Notes: a model not told the origin generated them from the sequence alone. Counted from the first letter of the stretch, positions 1 to 5,560 are shown. The stretch is 5,560 nt of DNA from Pseudomonadota bacterium (GCA_023437865.1 JAEZFE010000319.1:1-5560); one strand, 5' to 3'. Translations and numbers: made by a program.

Positions 1-59
1 ATCATGGAATTGACCAGCGTGCGGCCGATCAGGAATTCCATGGACATATAGTAGACGCC
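1..59 (-). pseudogene. Glycogen phosphorylase (GlgP-like) internal fragment at a chimeric junction
   Basis: Reading minus-strand codons from 59 down to 3 gives GVYYMSMEFLIGRTLVNSM. This matches the conserved N-terminal region of glycogen/maltodextrin phosphorylases (family pattern YYLSxEFLxGRxLxN), which sits a few tens of residues inside the protein. There is no start codon context, and upstream in this frame the sequence is SDR-gene DNA with a TGA at 107-105, so the fragment cannot be expressed as an intact enzyme from here. The rest of the phosphorylase would lie beyond the left edge. It may be a real fusion point or an assembly artefact. Only 19 residues are visible, but the motif is distinctive. 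Confidence 0.6.
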
Positions 60-372
60 GCCAAGTCGCGCTCGGCCAGCAGCGGGTCTCGGGCTCGCCC
101 TCCATCAGGCCGATGACGCACACCACGATGCCGGGCGCCGGATCGAGCCCGGCCAGCAGCGCCACCGGGTCGTCGGTCAGGACGTCGAAGCGATGCGATT
201 TCACCGGAGCGCCAGAGCGCACGCGGGCATCCTCCGCATCGGCCTCCAGCCGGGCCGGATCGCGGGCGGCCAGATGCAGGGGGTGGCCATGGGCGGCAAA
301 GGCGCGGGCGATGGCGCGCGCCATGTCGGACGTGGCCCCCAGCAGCAGAACGGCGGGCTTGTCGGTAATCAT
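1..372 (-). CDS. SDR-family NAD(P)-dependent reductase, DprE2-like; N-terminal part only, runs off the left edge
   Basis: Short-chain dehydrogenase/reductase, probably the reductase that turns the 2-keto product of the upstream DprE1-like oxidase into polyprenyl-phosphoryl-arabinose in the cytoplasm. The start at 372 gives MITDKPAVLLLGATSDMARA, with a Rossmann nucleotide-binding loop GATSDMA at residues 12-18 after a hydrophobic first strand. AARDPARLEA (36-45) is the usual second-strand region, and IVVCVIGLM (82-90) resembles the strand-4 region. The catalytic Ser-Tyr-Lys should lie further on and is absent. The start codon overlaps the oxidase stop as ATGA, and GGAG lies about 11 bases upstream. 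The frame stays open to the edge, but protein similarity appears to be lost after residue 97 (about position 82). A one-base change there would restore a plausible continuation LLAERDLA, and from about 60 the DNA encodes glycogen phosphorylase in a third frame. The family call is firm for 82-372. The DprE2 role rests on gene order. Confidence 0.75.
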   Translation of the reverse strand, partial: MITDKPAVLLLGATSDMARAIARAFAAHGHPLHLAARDPARLEADAEDARVRSGAPVKSHRFDVLTDDPVALLAGLDPAPGIVVCVIGLMEGEPETRCWPSATWRRLLYVHGIPDRPHAGQFHD

Positions 373-1694
373 AGGTGCAGACGCTCCGCTAGCAGGGACT
401 GCAAGCGGCCCACCGCCCCCCACTGGGCGCGGACCGCCTGGAACTCGGCGAGGTCGGGATAGCCCTTGCGCAGCATGTCGGGCGTGCTGCGGGCATCCTT
501 GGCGAGGTAGAGCCGCCCGCCATGGCCGGCGACGATGGCATCGAGCTCGTGCAACAAGCTGAGCGTCGGCGGCCGCACCGGGAAGTCGAGGGCCAGCGTG
601 TAGCCCTCCAGGGGGAAGGACAGCAGGCCCACATCACCGCCGCCGAACAGCTTCAGCACCGCCAGGAACGAGCCGAAGCCCGATTTCTGGATGGTGGCGA
701 GCAATTGCCGCATGCCCTGGCGGCCAGCCTGCTTGGGCAGCACGCATTGATACTGGGTGAAGCCGGCCCGGCCATAGATCCGGTTCCACTCCAGCAGCGC
801 GTCGAGCGGATAGAAGAAGCCGTCGAGATCGACGATGCCGGGCTCGGGCCGGCGCGGCGACTTGTTGTAGTAGAGCGTGTTGAACGCCCGCATGCTCCAG
901 CGGTTCAGCACCCAATGCGGCAGGTCCACCGGCACCCGGTGGGCGGCGCGTGTCTTGCGGACCAGGGGCACCGCCCGCAGGGCCGGGGGTAGGTCGTCGG
1001 GCTCGGCCAGTTCGCCGCGTGACAGCAGACAACGGCCGAGATGGCGGCCGCCGGTCAGGCAGTCAATCCACGCCACCGAGTAGGTCCAGCCCGCCGACGC
1101 CTCGAACGCATCCAGCGCCGCATCCAGACTGGGGGCGCGCACCACTTCCTGCCGGATGAAGGCCGAGCGCACCGGGACCAGGGGAAAAGTGGCGGCCAGG
1201 ATGACCCCGGTGAGCCCCATGCCGCCCAGGGTGGCGGCGAACAATTCGGGGTGCTGGGCGGGCCCGCATTCCACCACCCGGCCATCGGCCAGCAGCAGCG
1301 ACAGGCTGCGCACATGGCGGCCGAACGAACCGATATGGTGGTGATTCTTGCCGTGCACGTCGGAGGCGATCATGCCGCCCACCGTGACGAATTTGGTGCC
1401 CGGCGTGACCGGCGGCAGCCAGCCGCGCGGCAGAAAGATGTCGAGGATCGTCTCCAGGCTGACGCCCGCCTCGCAAGTCAGCAGGCCGGTCGCGGGGTCG
1501 AAGGCGCGCAAGCAATCCATGCGCCGCATCAGCAGCGTCAGGTTGGGCTGCAGCGAGGCATCGCCATAGGACCGCCCGTTGCCGCGCGCCACCAAAGGCG
1601 CCTCGGCGATCCAGCGGCGGGCATCCTCAGCCTGCCGGATTTCGGCGGTCCGGCAGCCCATGCGCGGGAAGTTGCCCCAGCCGGCGAGTTTCAT
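369..1694 (-). CDS. dprE1: DprE1-like FAD-dependent decaprenylphosphoryl-beta-D-ribofuranose 2-oxidase
   Basis: FAD oxidase of 441 residues, close to the length of mycobacterial DprE1. It is predicted to oxidise C2 of a polyprenyl-phosphoryl ribofuranose to the 2-keto sugar, the first half of the epimerisation to arabinose. The N-terminal FAD domain shows ARGNGRSYGD (36-45), PGTKFVTVGG (98-107), then SDVHGKNHHH (111-120) and GSFGRHVRSL (122-131). Further family blocks are YSVAWID (205-211), EWNRIYG (302-308), FTQYQCVLP (312-320), LKLFGGG (347-353) and GGRLYLAKDARS (392-403), with the presumed catalytic lysine at K399. No signal peptide or membrane segment is seen. The cysteine that benzothiazinones modify in M. 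tuberculosis DprE1 (C387) aligns with A368 in YTLALDFP. The start at 1694 overlaps the GtrA stop as ATGA, and the stop overlaps the SDR start as ATGA. The family call is very sure; the exact polyprenyl carrier is unknown. Confidence 0.93.
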   Translation of the reverse strand: MKLAGWGNFPRMGCRTAEIRQAEDARRWIAEAPLVARGNGRSYGDASLQPNLTLLMRRMDCLRAFDPATGLLTCEAGVSLETILDIFLPRGWLPPVTPGTKFVTVGGMIASDVHGKNHHHIGSFGRHVRSLSLLLADGRVVECGPAQHPELFAATLGGMGLTGVILAATFPLVPVRSAFIRQEVVRAPSLDAALDAFEASAGWTYSVAWIDCLTGGRHLGRCLLSRGELAEPDDLPPALRAVPLVRKTRAAHRVPVDLPHWVLNRWSMRAFNTLYYNKSPRRPEPGIVDLDGFFYPLDALLEWNRIYGRAGFTQYQCVLPKQAGRQGMRQLLATIQKSGFGSFLAVLKLFGGGDVGLLSFPLEGYTLALDFPVRPPTLSLLHELDAIVAGHGGRLYLAKDARSTPDMLRKGYPDLAEFQAVRAQWGAVGRLQSLLAERLHL

Positions 1695-2098
1695 GCCTGC
1701 CGCTCGGCGGTAAAGACGAAGCGCCGATCCAGCCGGTACTTGGTGATGTAGCCGACGGCCAACCCCAGGATGGCGCCCAGATCGCGCATCAACGCGCTGT
1801 CGAAGGCCTGGGCGAAGGCCAGCTCGAAGCCCCAGAAAATGGCGGTGGTGAACAGCCCCATGGCGGTGTAGAGCGCGAACTTACGGCCATGGTTGGCGAA
1901 ACCGGTGGAGTAGTCGGCAAAGATCCAGCGCTTGTCGAGCCAGTACTTGGTGAGCAGCCCGGTGGCGGTACCCGCCACCATGGCCGGCGGCAGCGCCGGC
2001 CACGCGGCCAGGACGGCGTGCTGAGTGCCCAGATTCACCGCCGTGGCAAGGGCGGCGAACAGCACGTAGCGGAAGGCGATACCGGCGGCCTGGGTCAC
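1691..2098 (-). CDS. GtrA-family four-helix membrane protein, Rv3789-like
   Basis: Small polytopic membrane protein of 135 residues, typical for GtrA/DPMS-type proteins, which assist transfer of polyprenyl-linked sugars across or at the inner membrane. Four hydrophobic stretches lie at about residues 9-28, 34-50, 76-97 and 104-119. Two related basic segments, TKYWLDKRWIF (50-60) and TKYRLDRRFVF (119-129), follow helices 2 and 4 and reveal the internal duplication of the fold. The open frame extends far upstream to 2659, but that part is antisense-like, low-complexity sequence inside the UbiA gene. The GTG at 2098 is chosen because it gives the family length and a 4-bp GTGA overlap with the UbiA stop. 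In M. tuberculosis the GtrA protein Rv3789 sits just before dprE1 and dprE2, the same order as here. Rv3789 has been proposed as a DPA flippase or as a partner that recruits an arabinosyltransferase. Which of these applies here is unknown. Confidence 0.9.
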   Translation of the reverse strand: MTQAAGIAFRYVLFAALATAVNLGTQHAVLAAWPALPPAMVAGTATGLLTKYWLDKRWIFADYSTGFANHGRKFALYTAMGLFTTAIFWGFELAFAQAFDSALMRDLGAILGLAVGYITKYRLDRRFVFTAERQA

Positions 2099-3576
2099 GG
2101 CAGCGACCCCGCCAGCACGATCAGGGCCATCAGCGCCACCGTGATCAGGCTCATGCGGTCGGTGACGGCGAAGACCAGCGGATCGTCGTTCACCTCGCCG
2201 CGATGGGCCAGCATCAGCACCCGCGCCACCCAATACAGCAGCAGCAGCCCGACGCCCCACAGCATATCGGGGTGCTGGTACAGCTCGTGCACGTCCGGGC
2301 TGTTGATGTAGAGCGCCAGCACTAGCACCGAGACGAAGCCGCTGGCGCCGGCCAGGGCACCGATCATGGGCGTGTCGCCGGTGACATAGCCGCGCCCGGC
2401 GGGCTTGGTCTTGCGCTGCCGCGCCCTTTCCACCAGCTCGCTGTAGCGCTTGATCAGCGCCAGGCACAGGAACAGGAACATGGAGAAGGCCAGCAGCCAT
2501 TCCGACACCTCGATGCCGGTGGCGGCGCCGCCCGCCACCACCCGGATGGTGTACAGCCCGGCCAGGGTGACCACGTCGATGACGATATGGCGCTTGAGCA
2601 CGAAGGTATAGGCAAGCGTGACGGCGTAATACCCGCCCAGCACGGCGGCGAATTGCCACGGCAGCGCCAGAGACACCAGCCCCGCCCCCATCAGCAGCAC
2701 CGGGATCAGGATGGCGCCGTGGATCAGCGGCAGCCGGCCCGAGGCGAAGGGGCGCCGCCGCTTGGTCGGATGGGCGCGGTCGCTGGGAAGGTCGATCAGG
2801 TCGTTAAGCAGATAGACGCTGGAGGCGCACAGGCAGAAGGCGAGGAACGCCAGCGCCGAAACCCCCAGGGTCCCGATATCCAAACTGTGGTGGGCGAGCG
2901 CCGGCAGGAACACCAGCATATTCTTGAGCCATTGATGCGCCCGCATGGCCTTGATGTGCACCCGCCAACTTTCCCCGCGCGCCAGCGGCGGCTCCAATTC
3001 GTGCACGTCGGGGCAGACGGCTTCCGCCTCGTCCTTCACCCGCTCGGACACGTCCACCAGTAAGGCACGCCGCGCCTTGGCCCACACTTTAAGGTCGATC
3101 GCGCCATTGCCGGCATAGTCGAAGCCGCGCTCGCCGAAGGCGCCGACCAGCACGCGCGCCTTTTCCGAACCACGCAGGTTGACCCGCCCATCGGACGCGA
3201 ACACGCCATCGAACAGGCCCACATGCTCGGCCAGCGCCCGCACGTACTTGCCATCGGCGGCCGAGGCCAGAAATACCTTGCGCCCGCTGGCCCGTTCGCT
3301 GCGGATGAATTGGACCATGCGGTCGTTCAGCGGCAATTGGCCGAGATCGAGATCGACCTGCTCGGCGATGCGTGCCTTCAGCGCCGCCCGCCCCTGCCCC
3401 AGCCACCGTGGCAGATGCAGCGCCGCCAGCGGCTGGGCCGCCACCAGCCGCAGCGCGGATTCGATCAGCAAATTGCTGCGCACCAAGGTGCCGTCGAGAT
3501 CGACCACCAGCGGAATGTCCTCGGGCACGGACGCAGGCGTGGAGGACGGTTCCAAATGCGTGCGGTCGCTCAACAT
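2095..3576 (-). CDS. HAD phosphatase-UbiA prenyltransferase fusion, probable polyprenyl-phosphate 5-phosphoribosyltransferase
   Basis: Two-domain protein of 493 residues. The N-terminal part (about 20-200) is a HAD-like hydrolase with motif I VVDLDGT (24-30; nucleophile D26, D28), a motif II candidate S105 in FLASAAD, and a motif IV region YAGNGAIDLKVW (154-165) where the first usual Asp is Asn157 and D161 remains. The C-terminal part (about 205-493) is a UbiA-type integral membrane transferase with several hydrophobic helices. It carries the Mg-diphosphate motif N258-D-x-x-D262-x-x-x-D266 followed by HPTKRRRPFASG (269-280), and a second conserved block YTFVLKRHIVID (323-334). These fit the Rv3806c branch, which transfers 5-phosphoribose from PRPP to decaprenyl phosphate, rather than quinone prenylation. 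The HAD domain could then remove the 5-phosphate, a job done by a separate protein in mycobacteria. Start ATG 3576 follows a GAAAGGGGG ribosome site. First gene of the minus-strand operon. The domain calls are firm; substrates are inferred from neighbours. Confidence 0.9.
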   Translation of the reverse strand: MLSDRTHLEPSSTPASVPEDIPLVVDLDGTLVRSNLLIESALRLVAAQPLAALHLPRWLGQGRAALKARIAEQVDLDLGQLPLNDRMVQFIRSERASGRKVFLASAADGKYVRALAEHVGLFDGVFASDGRVNLRGSEKARVLVGAFGERGFDYAGNGAIDLKVWAKARRALLVDVSERVKDEAEAVCPDVHELEPPLARGESWRVHIKAMRAHQWLKNMLVFLPALAHHSLDIGTLGVSALAFLAFCLCASSVYLLNDLIDLPSDRAHPTKRRRPFASGRLPLIHGAILIPVLLMGAGLVSLALPWQFAAVLGGYYAVTLAYTFVLKRHIVIDVVTLAGLYTIRVVAGGAATGIEVSEWLLAFSMFLFLCLALIKRYSELVERARQRKTKPAGRGYVTGDTPMIGALAGASGFVSVLVLALYINSPDVHELYQHPDMLWGVGLLLLYWVARVLMLAHRGEVNDDPLVFAVTDRMSLITVALMALIVLAGSLP

Positions 3577-3579
3577 CCG

Positions 3580-3588
3580 CCCCCTTTC
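3580..3588 (-). promoter_or_regulatory. Ribosome binding site of the HAD-UbiA fusion gene
   Basis: On the minus strand GAAAGGGGG lies three bases before the ATG at 3576, with the purine core AAAGGG about six bases away. It is a reasonable Shine-Dalgarno match and supports this start over downstream alternatives. Confidence 0.5.
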
Positions 3589-3609
3589 ACTGCCGGAACT
3601 GGGATCAGG

Positions 3610-3627
3610 TCGCTTTCCGCAAAGCGA
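3610..3627. repeat. Perfect inverted repeat upstream of the HAD-UbiA gene
   Basis: TCGCTTT (3610-3616) and AAAGCGA (3621-3627) are perfect 7-bp inverted arms around a 4-base centre. The repeat lies 34-51 bases before the minus-strand start at 3576, so it falls in the 5' leader or promoter of that operon. It has no T-run after it on the plus strand (AAA follows), so it is not a normal terminator in that direction. It could be an operator or an RNA hairpin; nothing in the window decides this. Confidence 0.45.
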
Positions 3628-3739
3628 AAATCAACCCGTCAGCCCGCGACTCAGCCGAGGTACTGCGTCTTGTGCGCTGCGGCGTTTTTGCGCTGCGCGC
3701 TGCCCCCTCTGCCCCCCTGCCGGGGCGGTCGGGCGCGGC

Positions 3740-3745
3740 TAGAGT
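3740..3745 (+). promoter_or_regulatory. Possible -10 element for the plus-strand operon
   Basis: TAGAGT sits 63 bases before the predicted start at 3808, in a very GC-rich setting where such a sequence stands out. It matches four of six bases of TATAAT. The sequence 17 bases further upstream is a poor -35 match, so this is a weak call based mainly on position. Confidence 0.22.
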
Positions 3746-3807
3746 GGCGGCGGTCAACCGAGCGGGGGCCGTCGCTGGTGCGTCACCAACCCGTCACCCA
3801 GAGCCGG

Positions 3808-5382
3808 ATGCGGATGCGCGATCCGTCGCCGCTCTGGCACTCGCATATTCTTGCCCATCTGTGCCTGGCTGCCTGCCTGGTCCTGCTGGCATTGCCGGTG
3901 CTGATGGTGACCTATCCGCCCATCTTCGATTTTCCCAATCACATGGCCCGCGCCCATGTGATCGCCAATCTCGACACCTCGCCGGTCTTTCGGGCTCATT
4001 TCCACCCCACCAGCGTCCTGATCCCCAACGTGCTGGCCGATCTGGTGGTTCTGGCGCTGATCCCGGCCATGGGGGTAATGGCGGCGGGCAAAGCGCTGCT
4101 GCTGATCACCTTCGGCCTCACGCTCACCGGCGCCTATGCGCTGAACCGGACGCTGACCGGAAGCTTCAGCCCGTGGCCGCTGCTGGCCGGCACGGTGCTG
4201 TACAACGAGGGCTTCTTCTGGGGCTTCCTGAATTACAACCTGGGCCTGGGCCTGATGCTGTGGGGCCTGGCGGCCTGGGTGGCGCTCAAGCGCAAGCCCA
4301 TCGGCCTGCGCCTGGCCTGCGGCACCGCCTTCGCCGCCGCCGTCTTCCTGGCCCATCTGGTGGCGTTCGGCCTGTATGGCGCCGCCCTCGCGGTGATGGA
4401 AATACGCCGGCTATGGCTGCGGCAGGCGGGATGGAAGGATGCGGTGGTTGCCGCCGCCCAGTTCCTGCCGCCCATCGTCGTGTTCCTGGTGCTCAGCCCC
4501 TCGGGCCAGCTGGGCTTCTACGCCCTGTTCGACTTCAGCGTCTGGGGCAAGATCATGCCCTTTGCCCGCGTGCTGTCTTCGAACAACCCCATCCTGGACT
4601 TCGCCACCGTGGCCGCCATCGGCACGACAGTGCTGGTGGCGCTGCTGGGCGGGCTGGCCTATTGCCATCCCGCCTCGGCACTGGTGGCGGCCACCTTCCT
4701 GGGGCTGGTACTGACCCTGCCGTTTTCCATGATGGGGTCGTACTTCCTGGATTCGCGCATCATCGTCGCGGTGCTGCTGGCATTCCTGGCCGGTTTGGCG
4801 CCCCGGCGCGGCCAGCCGGCGGTCTGGTCGGCGGTTCTGGTGCTGGCCATCATCGGCGGCCGCACCCAGGGGCTCCTGGACGACTGGCGGCTTCAGGACC
4901 TGGACTATCAGGACGTGGTCGCCACCCTGGCTCAGGTGCCGGAGGGCAGTGTCATCGTCACCGCTGTCGGCCACCCCTTCGAGCTGGGAGACTGGGTGGC
5001 GACGCGGCGGGTCAAACCCAGCCACGAGCACACCACCCTCTACGCCACCATCCGCCGTTCGGTGCTGGTGCCCAACATCTTCGCCCGCGCCGGCCAAAAC
5101 CCGCTGGTGTTCGATTCGGCGCTGGAGGAATTGAACCGCACCGCCCGCAACCCGGTGGCCCGCGTCTTCCACCCAGGCGATGCCCGCTGGATGGTGGATC
5201 AGGCGCTGCCACTCGCCGACCTGCGCGATAGCATCGCGCCCCCCATCCCGGCGGTGTTCGTCATCGGCTATCACGTTCCCTGCCATTGGTGGCCCACCGA
5301 CATGCCGATCCGGGTCAAGGCCTGCACCACCAGCTATTCACTGGTCGAGATCATCGGCGGAGTGAAGGAGCCCATCCCATGA
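3808..5382 (+). CDS. Polytopic membrane protein with periplasmic C-terminal domain, candidate GT-C-fold glycosyltransferase
   Basis: Integral membrane protein of 524 residues. The first hydrophobic helix (about 14-36) is followed by a loop with PPIFDFPNHMARAH (37-50). An Asp in the first outer loop (here D41) is the usual catalytic position of GT-C glycosyltransferases that use polyprenyl-linked sugars. About ten further hydrophobic stretches follow (near 71-93, 95-111, 122-134, 141-160, 166-193, 211-229, 264-285, 289-305, 317-330 and 338-351). EGFFWGFLNYNLGLGL (134-149) is a striking aromatic/Asn block. Residues 352-524 are soluble and probably periplasmic. I do not recognise a named gene; the transferase role is inferred from the loop Asp, topology and neighbours. 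The start is uncertain: ATG 3808 is chosen, with ATG 3814 and GTG 3778 (preceded by a GCGGGGG run) as alternatives. The open frame reaches back to 3223, but that part is antisense to the UbiA gene. The stop overlaps the next start as ATGA. Confidence 0.8.
   Translation: MRMRDPSPLWHSHILAHLCLAACLVLLALPVLMVTYPPIFDFPNHMARAHVIANLDTSPVFRAHFHPTSVLIPNVLADLVVLALIPAMGVMAAGKALLLITFGLTLTGAYALNRTLTGSFSPWPLLAGTVLYNEGFFWGFLNYNLGLGLMLWGLAAWVALKRKPIGLRLACGTAFAAAVFLAHLVAFGLYGAALAVMEIRRLWLRQAGWKDAVVAAAQFLPPIVVFLVLSPSGQLGFYALFDFSVWGKIMPFARVLSSNNPILDFATVAAIGTTVLVALLGGLAYCHPASALVAATFLGLVLTLPFSMMGSYFLDSRIIVAVLLAFLAGLAPRRGQPAVWSAVLVLAIIGGRTQGLLDDWRLQDLDYQDVVATLAQVPEGSVIVTAVGHPFELGDWVATRRVKPSHEHTTLYATIRRSVLVPNIFARAGQNPLVFDSALEELNRTARNPVARVFHPGDARWMVDQALPLADLRDSIAPPIPAVFVIGYHVPCHWWPTDMPIRVKACTTSYSLVEIIGGVKEPIP
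5365..5370 (+). promoter_or_regulatory. Ribosome binding site of the GT87-like gene
   Basis: AAGGAG lies inside the end of the preceding gene, eight bases before the ATG at 5379. It is a near-ideal Shine-Dalgarno site and fixes the start of the partial downstream gene despite the overlap. Confidence 0.75.
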
Positions 5383-5560
5383 TCCGCTTTCTCGCCGCAA
5401 TCGCCCTGCTGGCCCCCATCATCACCGGGCTGGAGGCGGCGCTGCCCGGGCCGCTGCTGATGGATTTCGGCTCGTTCGTGGCCTCTGGCAGAGCTGCGAG
5501 CCAGGGGCTTGACCCCTACGGCATCTACGAGCTGACCTTTCATGTGCAATTGCCGGGGTT
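5379..5560 (+). CDS. GT87/DUF2029-type membrane glycosyltransferase, N-terminal 60 residues, runs off the right edge
   Basis: Start of a membrane protein: a hydrophobic helix (about 3-18) is followed by an outer loop with MDFGSFVASGRAA (28-40) and QGLDPYGIY (42-50). An acidic residue after helix 1 (D29), then a small-residue stretch and G-x-DPY, is the usual opening of GT87 (DUF2029) glycosyltransferases. That GT-C family includes the mycobacterial arabinofuranosyltransferase AftC and mannosyltransferase PimE, both of which use polyprenyl-phosphate sugars on the outer face of the membrane. The gene overlaps the preceding stop by 4 bp (ATGA) and has a strong AAGGAG site, so both are co-translated. 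Beside a DPA-type synthesis operon, an arabinofuranosyltransferase role is attractive, but it is inferred from 60 residues and context. A generic membrane glycosyltransferase of another specificity is possible. Confidence 0.7.
   Translation, partial: MIRFLAAIALLAPIITGLEAALPGPLLMDFGSFVASGRAASQGLDPYGIYELTFHVQLPG

Larger units (their letters stand above)
3577..3807. promoter_or_regulatory. Divergent intergenic region between the two operons
   Basis: This 231-bp gap separates the two outward-facing gene blocks and must hold both promoters. It contains a 7-bp hairpin (3610-3627), a TGCGCTGCG direct repeat (3673-3681 and 3689-3697), a pyrimidine-rich run (about 3700-3718), and GTCACC twice, 11 bases apart (3782-3787 and 3793-3798). 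No good paired -35/-10 boxes could be recognised on either strand. No small gene is apparent: the long open frames crossing it continue antisense through the UbiA gene. The function is inferred from position. Confidence 0.6.

Noticed and set aside
1041..1751. A 236-codon plus-strand open frame under the DprE1-like gene
   Set aside because: It is antisense to a confidently identified gene, with Gln/His/Ala-rich low-complexity translation.
2099..2659. Long N-terminal extension of the GtrA frame
   Set aside because: It overlaps the UbiA transmembrane region in a different frame and has no membrane or domain character; GTG 2098 gives the normal family length and a coupled start.
3629..3634. TTGATT on the minus strand as a -35 box for the HAD-UbiA operon
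   Set aside because: No acceptable -10 sequence lies 15-19 bases downstream; that stretch is occupied by the GC-rich hairpin.
3714..3725. CCCC/GGGG inverted repeat as a terminator
   Set aside because: The stem is only four pairs, there is no T-run on either side, and no gene ends nearby.
3223..3807. Upstream extension of the 524-residue membrane protein's open frame to position 3223
   Set aside because: This part is antisense to the HAD-UbiA gene, its translation is Arg/Gln/Pro-rich without family likeness, and the hydrophobic protein only begins near 3808.
3372..5231. A 619-codon open frame on the plus strand overlapping the membrane protein
   Set aside because: It is a GC-driven shadow frame rich in Arg, Pro, Gly and Ala; the membrane protein in the neighbouring frame has clear helices and family-like motifs.
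4411..5286. A 291-codon minus-strand open frame under the membrane protein
   Set aside because: The translation is His/Gln/Gly/Asp-rich antisense sequence typical of high-GC shadow frames, with no recognisable domain.

Overview
The window is high-GC, densely packed bacterial DNA. Gene content and protein style suggest an alphaproteobacterium, possibly a Rhodospirillales member near Magnetospirillum. The lineage is inferred from composition and protein resemblance only.

Layout. Two divergent, tightly coupled gene blocks flank a 231-bp intergenic region (3577-3807). The left block reads on the minus strand: a HAD-phosphatase/UbiA-prenyltransferase fusion (3576-2095), a GtrA-family membrane protein (2098-1691), a DprE1-like FAD oxidase (1694-369), and the N-terminal part of an SDR reductase resembling DprE2 (372 to the left edge). 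Each pair overlaps by exactly 4 bp (GTGA, ATGA, ATGA), so the block is almost certainly one translationally coupled operon. The right block reads on the plus strand: a 524-residue polytopic membrane protein with a soluble C-terminal domain (3808-5382), then the start of a GT87/DUF2029-type membrane glycosyltransferase (5379 to the right edge), again with an ATGA overlap.

How the genes fit together. The left block has the parts of the decaprenyl-phosphoryl-arabinose (DPA) route known from mycobacteria. A UbiA enzyme joins PRPP to a polyprenyl phosphate, a phosphatase removes the 5-phosphate, and DprE1 plus DprE2 epimerise the ribose at C2 through a keto intermediate. The GtrA-dprE1-dprE2 order matches Rv3789-Rv3790-Rv3791 of Mycobacterium tuberculosis. 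The fused HAD domain may supply the phosphatase step. The divergent membrane proteins are candidates for the transferases that use the lipid-linked sugar. The most economical reading is a self-contained system for making a polyprenyl-linked pentofuranose, probably D-arabinofuranose, and placing it on an envelope glycan or protein outside the cytoplasm. The acceptor cannot be told from this window.

Anomaly. The first ~60 bases do not continue the SDR gene. On the minus strand they encode, in another frame, a clear glycogen phosphorylase signature. The SDR frame also looks shifted by one base at about 82-84. This is either a real rearrangement or a low-quality/misassembled contig end. No RNA genes, CRISPR arrays, insertion sequences or convincing terminators were seen.
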